Source: an uncultured Phaeodactylibacter sp. (GTDB lineage: Bacteria > Bacteroidota > Bacteroidia > Chitinophagales > Saprospiraceae). From it: a DNA stretch of 8,048 bases. Below the pieces are notes generated by a model that was not told the origin of the DNA, made no database searches, and was given only the letters and a program-made list of their open reading frames with translations. The stretch lies in the NCBI GenBank assembly GCA_913062745.1, contig CAJXXJ010000145.1, positions 1-8,048 of the forward strand, in the 5' to 3' direction. Both the position numbers and the translations under genes were made by a program. Numbering within the stretch: position 1 is the stretch's first letter; every line of letters starts with the position of its first letter. Positions 6,615-8,048 of the stretch are shown here, piece by piece.

Positions 6615-7520
6615 GATGATGCGGCGGATGGCCGTTCACTTCTGCCCGCACTTCACAGTCATCTCCCGCCGTACTTCCTTAATGAAAAGGTCGAAGGTGG
6701 GCGTACCGGGCACGGCGTCCTCGCCCAGGATAGCCGCGTTCAGGCTGTCGGCCTCCATATTGAAGGGGATAGCGTTTTCCACAATATGCGGCTGTGACTT
6801 GAGCTTGCGCCCGGTGGAAGCAGAGCCGGTGAAGGTGATGATGTCCTGCGAGCCAAGCGGTTCCAGGATGCCGTGCCCTTTGCCGTTCACGAGTTGCAGG
6901 GCGCCTTTCGGCAAAATGTTGGACTCGATAATGTCCCGCACCATAGCTTCGGTAAGAAAAGAAGTGATCTCCGAAGGCTTGACTACGGCAGGTACGCCCG
7001 CCAGCAGGTTGACGGATATTTTCTCCAGCATCCCCCAGATCGGGAAGTTAAAGGCATTGATGTGTACCGCTACGCCGTGCCGCGGCACCATAATGTGATG
7101 CCCGATAAAAGTCCCCTCTTTGGAGAGGTTAACGGACTCCCCATCTACGTGGAACGGCTTGTCCGGAAACTGCTTGCGCAGGCTTGCGTAGGCGAAAAGG
7201 GTACCGATACCTCCGTCTATATCAATCCAGCTGTCCCCTTTGGTGGCGCCGGTGCGGTAGCTGAGCGGATAGTATTTCTTGCGGATATCGAAAAGATGTA
7301 AGGCCAGTTTCTTGAGCATCTGCCCGCGCTCCCGGAAAGTCATTTTGCGCAAAGCCGGCCCGCCGATCTGCCGGGCAAAAGTCATGATGGCATCGTAGTC
7401 CAGCCCTTCAGTGCTGTGCGTGCCGATGATTTCTCCGGTTATGGCATCGTACTGCGGCTCGCCCTCGCCGTCGTGCGGCGTCCACTGCCCGAGTATATAG
7501 TGGTCAAGTTTGGAAGACAT
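5469..7520 (-). CDS. paaZ: PaaZ, bifunctional oxepin-CoA hydrolase / semialdehyde dehydrogenase, with in-frame TGA at the catalytic Cys
   Basis: The whole locus reads as one frame of 683 residues, against 681 in E. coli PaaZ, interrupted only by TGA at 6636-6638. PaaZ acts in aerobic phenylacetate degradation in the cytoplasm: its C-terminal MaoC-type hydratase domain opens the oxepin-CoA ring, and its N-terminal NADP-dependent aldehyde dehydrogenase oxidises the reactive semialdehyde product. The start is the ATG at 7518-7520 (MSSKLD); an upstream TTG at 7541 would add seven residues but has no support. With this start the general base Glu256 and residue 295 carry the E. coli numbers exactly. 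The TGA is at residue 295, the catalytic cysteine, in [15 protein letters not shown]. Flanking residues, domain order and length are intact, so decay, if any, is very recent. No other paa gene is in the window. A standard pipeline would call this a pseudogene or two genes. Confidence 0.85.
6636..6638 (-). other. In-frame TGA in place of the PaaZ catalytic cysteine codon
   Basis: The - strand reads GGG CAG AAG TGA ACG GCC ATC. The family sequence here is GQKCTA, so TGA replaces a Cys codon (TGC or TGT) by a single base change. No other recognised gene in the window contains an internal TGA, and all recognised stop codons are TAA or TAG. Confidence 0.95.
6636..7520 (-). CDS. PaaZ aldehyde dehydrogenase half, as called if the TGA is read as stop
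   Basis: Residues 1-294 of the paaZ frame followed by TGA. Motifs visible are [18 protein letters not shown] near residue 90, [15 protein letters not shown] (substrate and cofactor region) near 153, VVKPSEIT (cofactor-binding Lys) near 180, [12 protein letters not shown] (nucleotide-binding turn) near 229, and NMEADS with the general base Glu256. A protein ending here would have the Rossmann part but neither the nucleophile nor the rest of the catalytic domain, and so should be inactive as a dehydrogenase. Confidence 0.6.
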   Translation of the reverse strand: MSSKLDHYILGQWTPHDGEGEPQYDAITGEIIGTHSTEGLDYDAIMTFARQIGGPALRKMTFRERGQMLKKLALHLFDIRKKYYPLSYRTGATKGDSWIDIDGGIGTLFAYASLRKQFPDKPFHVDGESVNLSKEGTFIGHHIMVPRHGVAVHINAFNFPIWGMLEKISVNLLAGVPAVVKPSEITSFLTEAMVRDIIESNILPKGALQLVNGKGHGILEPLGSQDIITFTGSASTGRKLKSQPHIVENAIPFNMEADSLNAAILGEDAVPGTPTFDLFIKEVRREMTVKCGQK

Positions 7521-7544
7521 AGGTTCTATTTGGTTTTGCAAACT

Positions 7545-7705
7545 ATACCCAAAGCGAAGTGGCTTGGGAAAGTTAGCGCGCCGTCGATGGGCTTGTCGGC
7601 AAGGCGAAAAACGTAGGCGAAGCCTAAGCTTCGGCGAGGCTTTTTAACGCGGCCGACGGGCTCAGCGACAAGCGAAAACGACTCAGGCCACTTCGCTTTG
7701 GGTAT
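7545..7705. repeat. 161-bp palindromic element with 19-bp perfect terminal inverted repeats (REP/MITE-like)
   Basis: The terminal arms 7545-7563 and 7687-7705 are perfect inverted copies (ATACCCAAAGCGAAGTGGC and its complement). Inside are an 18-bp imperfect pair with 14 matches (7583-7600 with 7652-7669), an A5/T5 pair (7607-7611 with 7641-7645) and a central hairpin CGAAGC-CTAA-GCTTCG (7618-7633). All four pairs centre on 7625-7626, so the whole segment folds as one large hairpin. I see no believable gene in it and no obvious target-site duplication beside it. It lies 24 bp upstream of the paaZ start. Confidence 0.85.
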
Positions 7706-7836
7706 GTCGTTCGTTCTCAAAAGTACGGAGAAAATCGGGTTTGCGAAAATCCCGGGCGCCTAAGGCGCAAAGTGAGCGAACATGCGAAAAGGCATATCGT
7801 TCCAAATACGAGTCTCTTAAATACAAAACTTACCCT
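7706..7836. other. Leader region of the Hsp20 gene with small inverted repeats
   Basis: Together with the palindromic element and 24 bp of paaZ leader this makes up the 317-bp gap between the divergent paaZ and Hsp20 genes. It holds a GCGCC-TAA-GGCGC hairpin (7756-7768) and an overlapping pair TTTGCG / CGCAAA (7740-7745 with 7766-7771), which exclude each other. I found no TAnnTTTG promoter match for Hsp20 and no HrcA-type CIRCE element. The last ~35 bp before the ATG are A/T-rich. Confidence 0.4.
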
Positions 7837-8048
7837 ATGAGAACCTTTGGCAACTTTCGGGGGCTGCGCCCCAGCGATGGGGAAGATCGTTACCTGGACG
7901 AATTCTTCAACCGCAATGCACGCCGGCGGTTTTTCAGCCATCCGATAGATGATGATGAATTTTCCGTACCTGCTATCAACATCCACCATGCTGACAAAAG
8001 CGGCTACGAGATCGAAATAGCAGCACCCGGATTCAAAAAATCTGATTT
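7837..8048 (+). CDS. Hsp20/alpha-crystallin family small heat shock protein (N-terminal part, runs off the window)
   Basis: The ATG at 7837 opens a frame of 70 codons to the window edge. The protein starts MRTFGNFRGLRP, has an Arg/Phe-rich N-terminal arm with FFNRNARRRFF, and then the first strands of the alpha-crystallin domain: VPAINIHHADKSGYEIEIAAPGFKKSDF, the usual Bacteroidota Hsp20 opening (VPAVNI, YEIELAAPGFKKEDF). Small heat shock proteins are ATP-independent chaperones that form cytoplasmic oligomers and hold unfolded proteins for refolding by DnaK. Family members are about 140-150 residues, so roughly half is missing. It is divergent from paaZ. The start is firm because the next upstream in-frame codons do not resemble the family, and no Shine-Dalgarno sequence is seen. 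Confidence 0.9.
   Translation, partial: MRTFGNFRGLRPSDGEDRYLDEFFNRNARRRFFSHPIDDDEFSVPAINIHHADKSGYEIEIAAPGFKKSD

Noticed and set aside
6615..6638. Frameshift in paaZ
   Set aside because: The frames on both sides of the interruption are the same (24 bp apart, a multiple of three) and the residues TAIRRII between them fit the family, so there is only a stop codon and no indel.
5757..6797. Long open frame of 346 codons on the + strand inside paaZ
   Set aside because: It is an antisense shadow of the GC-rich paaZ sequence. The - strand frame matches PaaZ throughout.
7615..7645. AAGCCT...AGGCTTTTT as an intrinsic terminator on the + strand
   Set aside because: There is no upstream + strand gene to terminate, and these bases are already part of the nested palindrome.
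7526..7720. Small open frame of 64 codons on the - strand
   Set aside because: It lies almost entirely within the 161-bp palindrome and reads through both arms. It is best explained as a by-product of the repeat, not a gene.
1..8048. Genome-wide reassignment of TGA to a sense codon
   Set aside because: Only one internal TGA exists among all recognised genes, Trp is encoded by TGG and Cys elsewhere by TGC or TGT. A general recoding would give more TGA codons, although the absence of TGA stops in this short window is not itself evidence.

Overview
The window looks like a chromosomal segment of a fairly GC-rich member of the Bacteroidota, most likely the Saprospiria (Lewinella or Phaeodactylibacter-like). 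The evidence is a type IX secretion (T9SS) C-terminal sorting domain, the gene order rpsF-rpsR-rplI without ssb, a Bacteroidota-type promoter (TTG, 20 bp, TAccTTTG) in front of rpsF, and start codons without Shine-Dalgarno sequences. The genus-level placement is inference.

Layout. Positions 2-778 (+) hold the end of a protein built from three 82-residue repeats with an exact 246-bp DNA period. A bidirectional hairpin terminator (843-872) separates it from a convergent secreted T9SS cargo protein (882-2612, -). Divergent from that is a YgjP-like zinc metallopeptidase (2731-3498, +). Its stop codon overlaps, in a shared TTAA, the stop of a small META-like lipoprotein (3495-3908, -). Next comes the ribosomal operon rpsF-rpsR-rplI (5366 down to 4078, -), with a promoter, a structured leader and a probable terminator. 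Upstream, on the same strand, is paaZ (7520 down to 5469), the two-domain ring-opening enzyme of phenylacetate degradation. A 317-bp gap then separates paaZ from a divergent Hsp20 gene (7837 to the window edge, +).

The most interesting point is in paaZ. The gene is full length (683 codons plus stop) and keeps one reading frame throughout. However, the codon for the aldehyde dehydrogenase catalytic cysteine (residue 295, same number as in E. coli PaaZ) is TGA. This is a nonsense mutation, a sequence error or, more speculatively, selenocysteine. The sequence alone cannot decide between them. The second notable item is a 161-bp element with perfect 19-bp terminal inverted repeats and nested inner stems sharing one dyad. 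It ends only 24 bp before the paaZ start codon and looks like a REP- or MITE-type palindromic repeat.

The other genes look ordinary. No tRNA, rRNA, CRISPR array, transposase or phage gene was seen, and no multi-gene novel system is evident.
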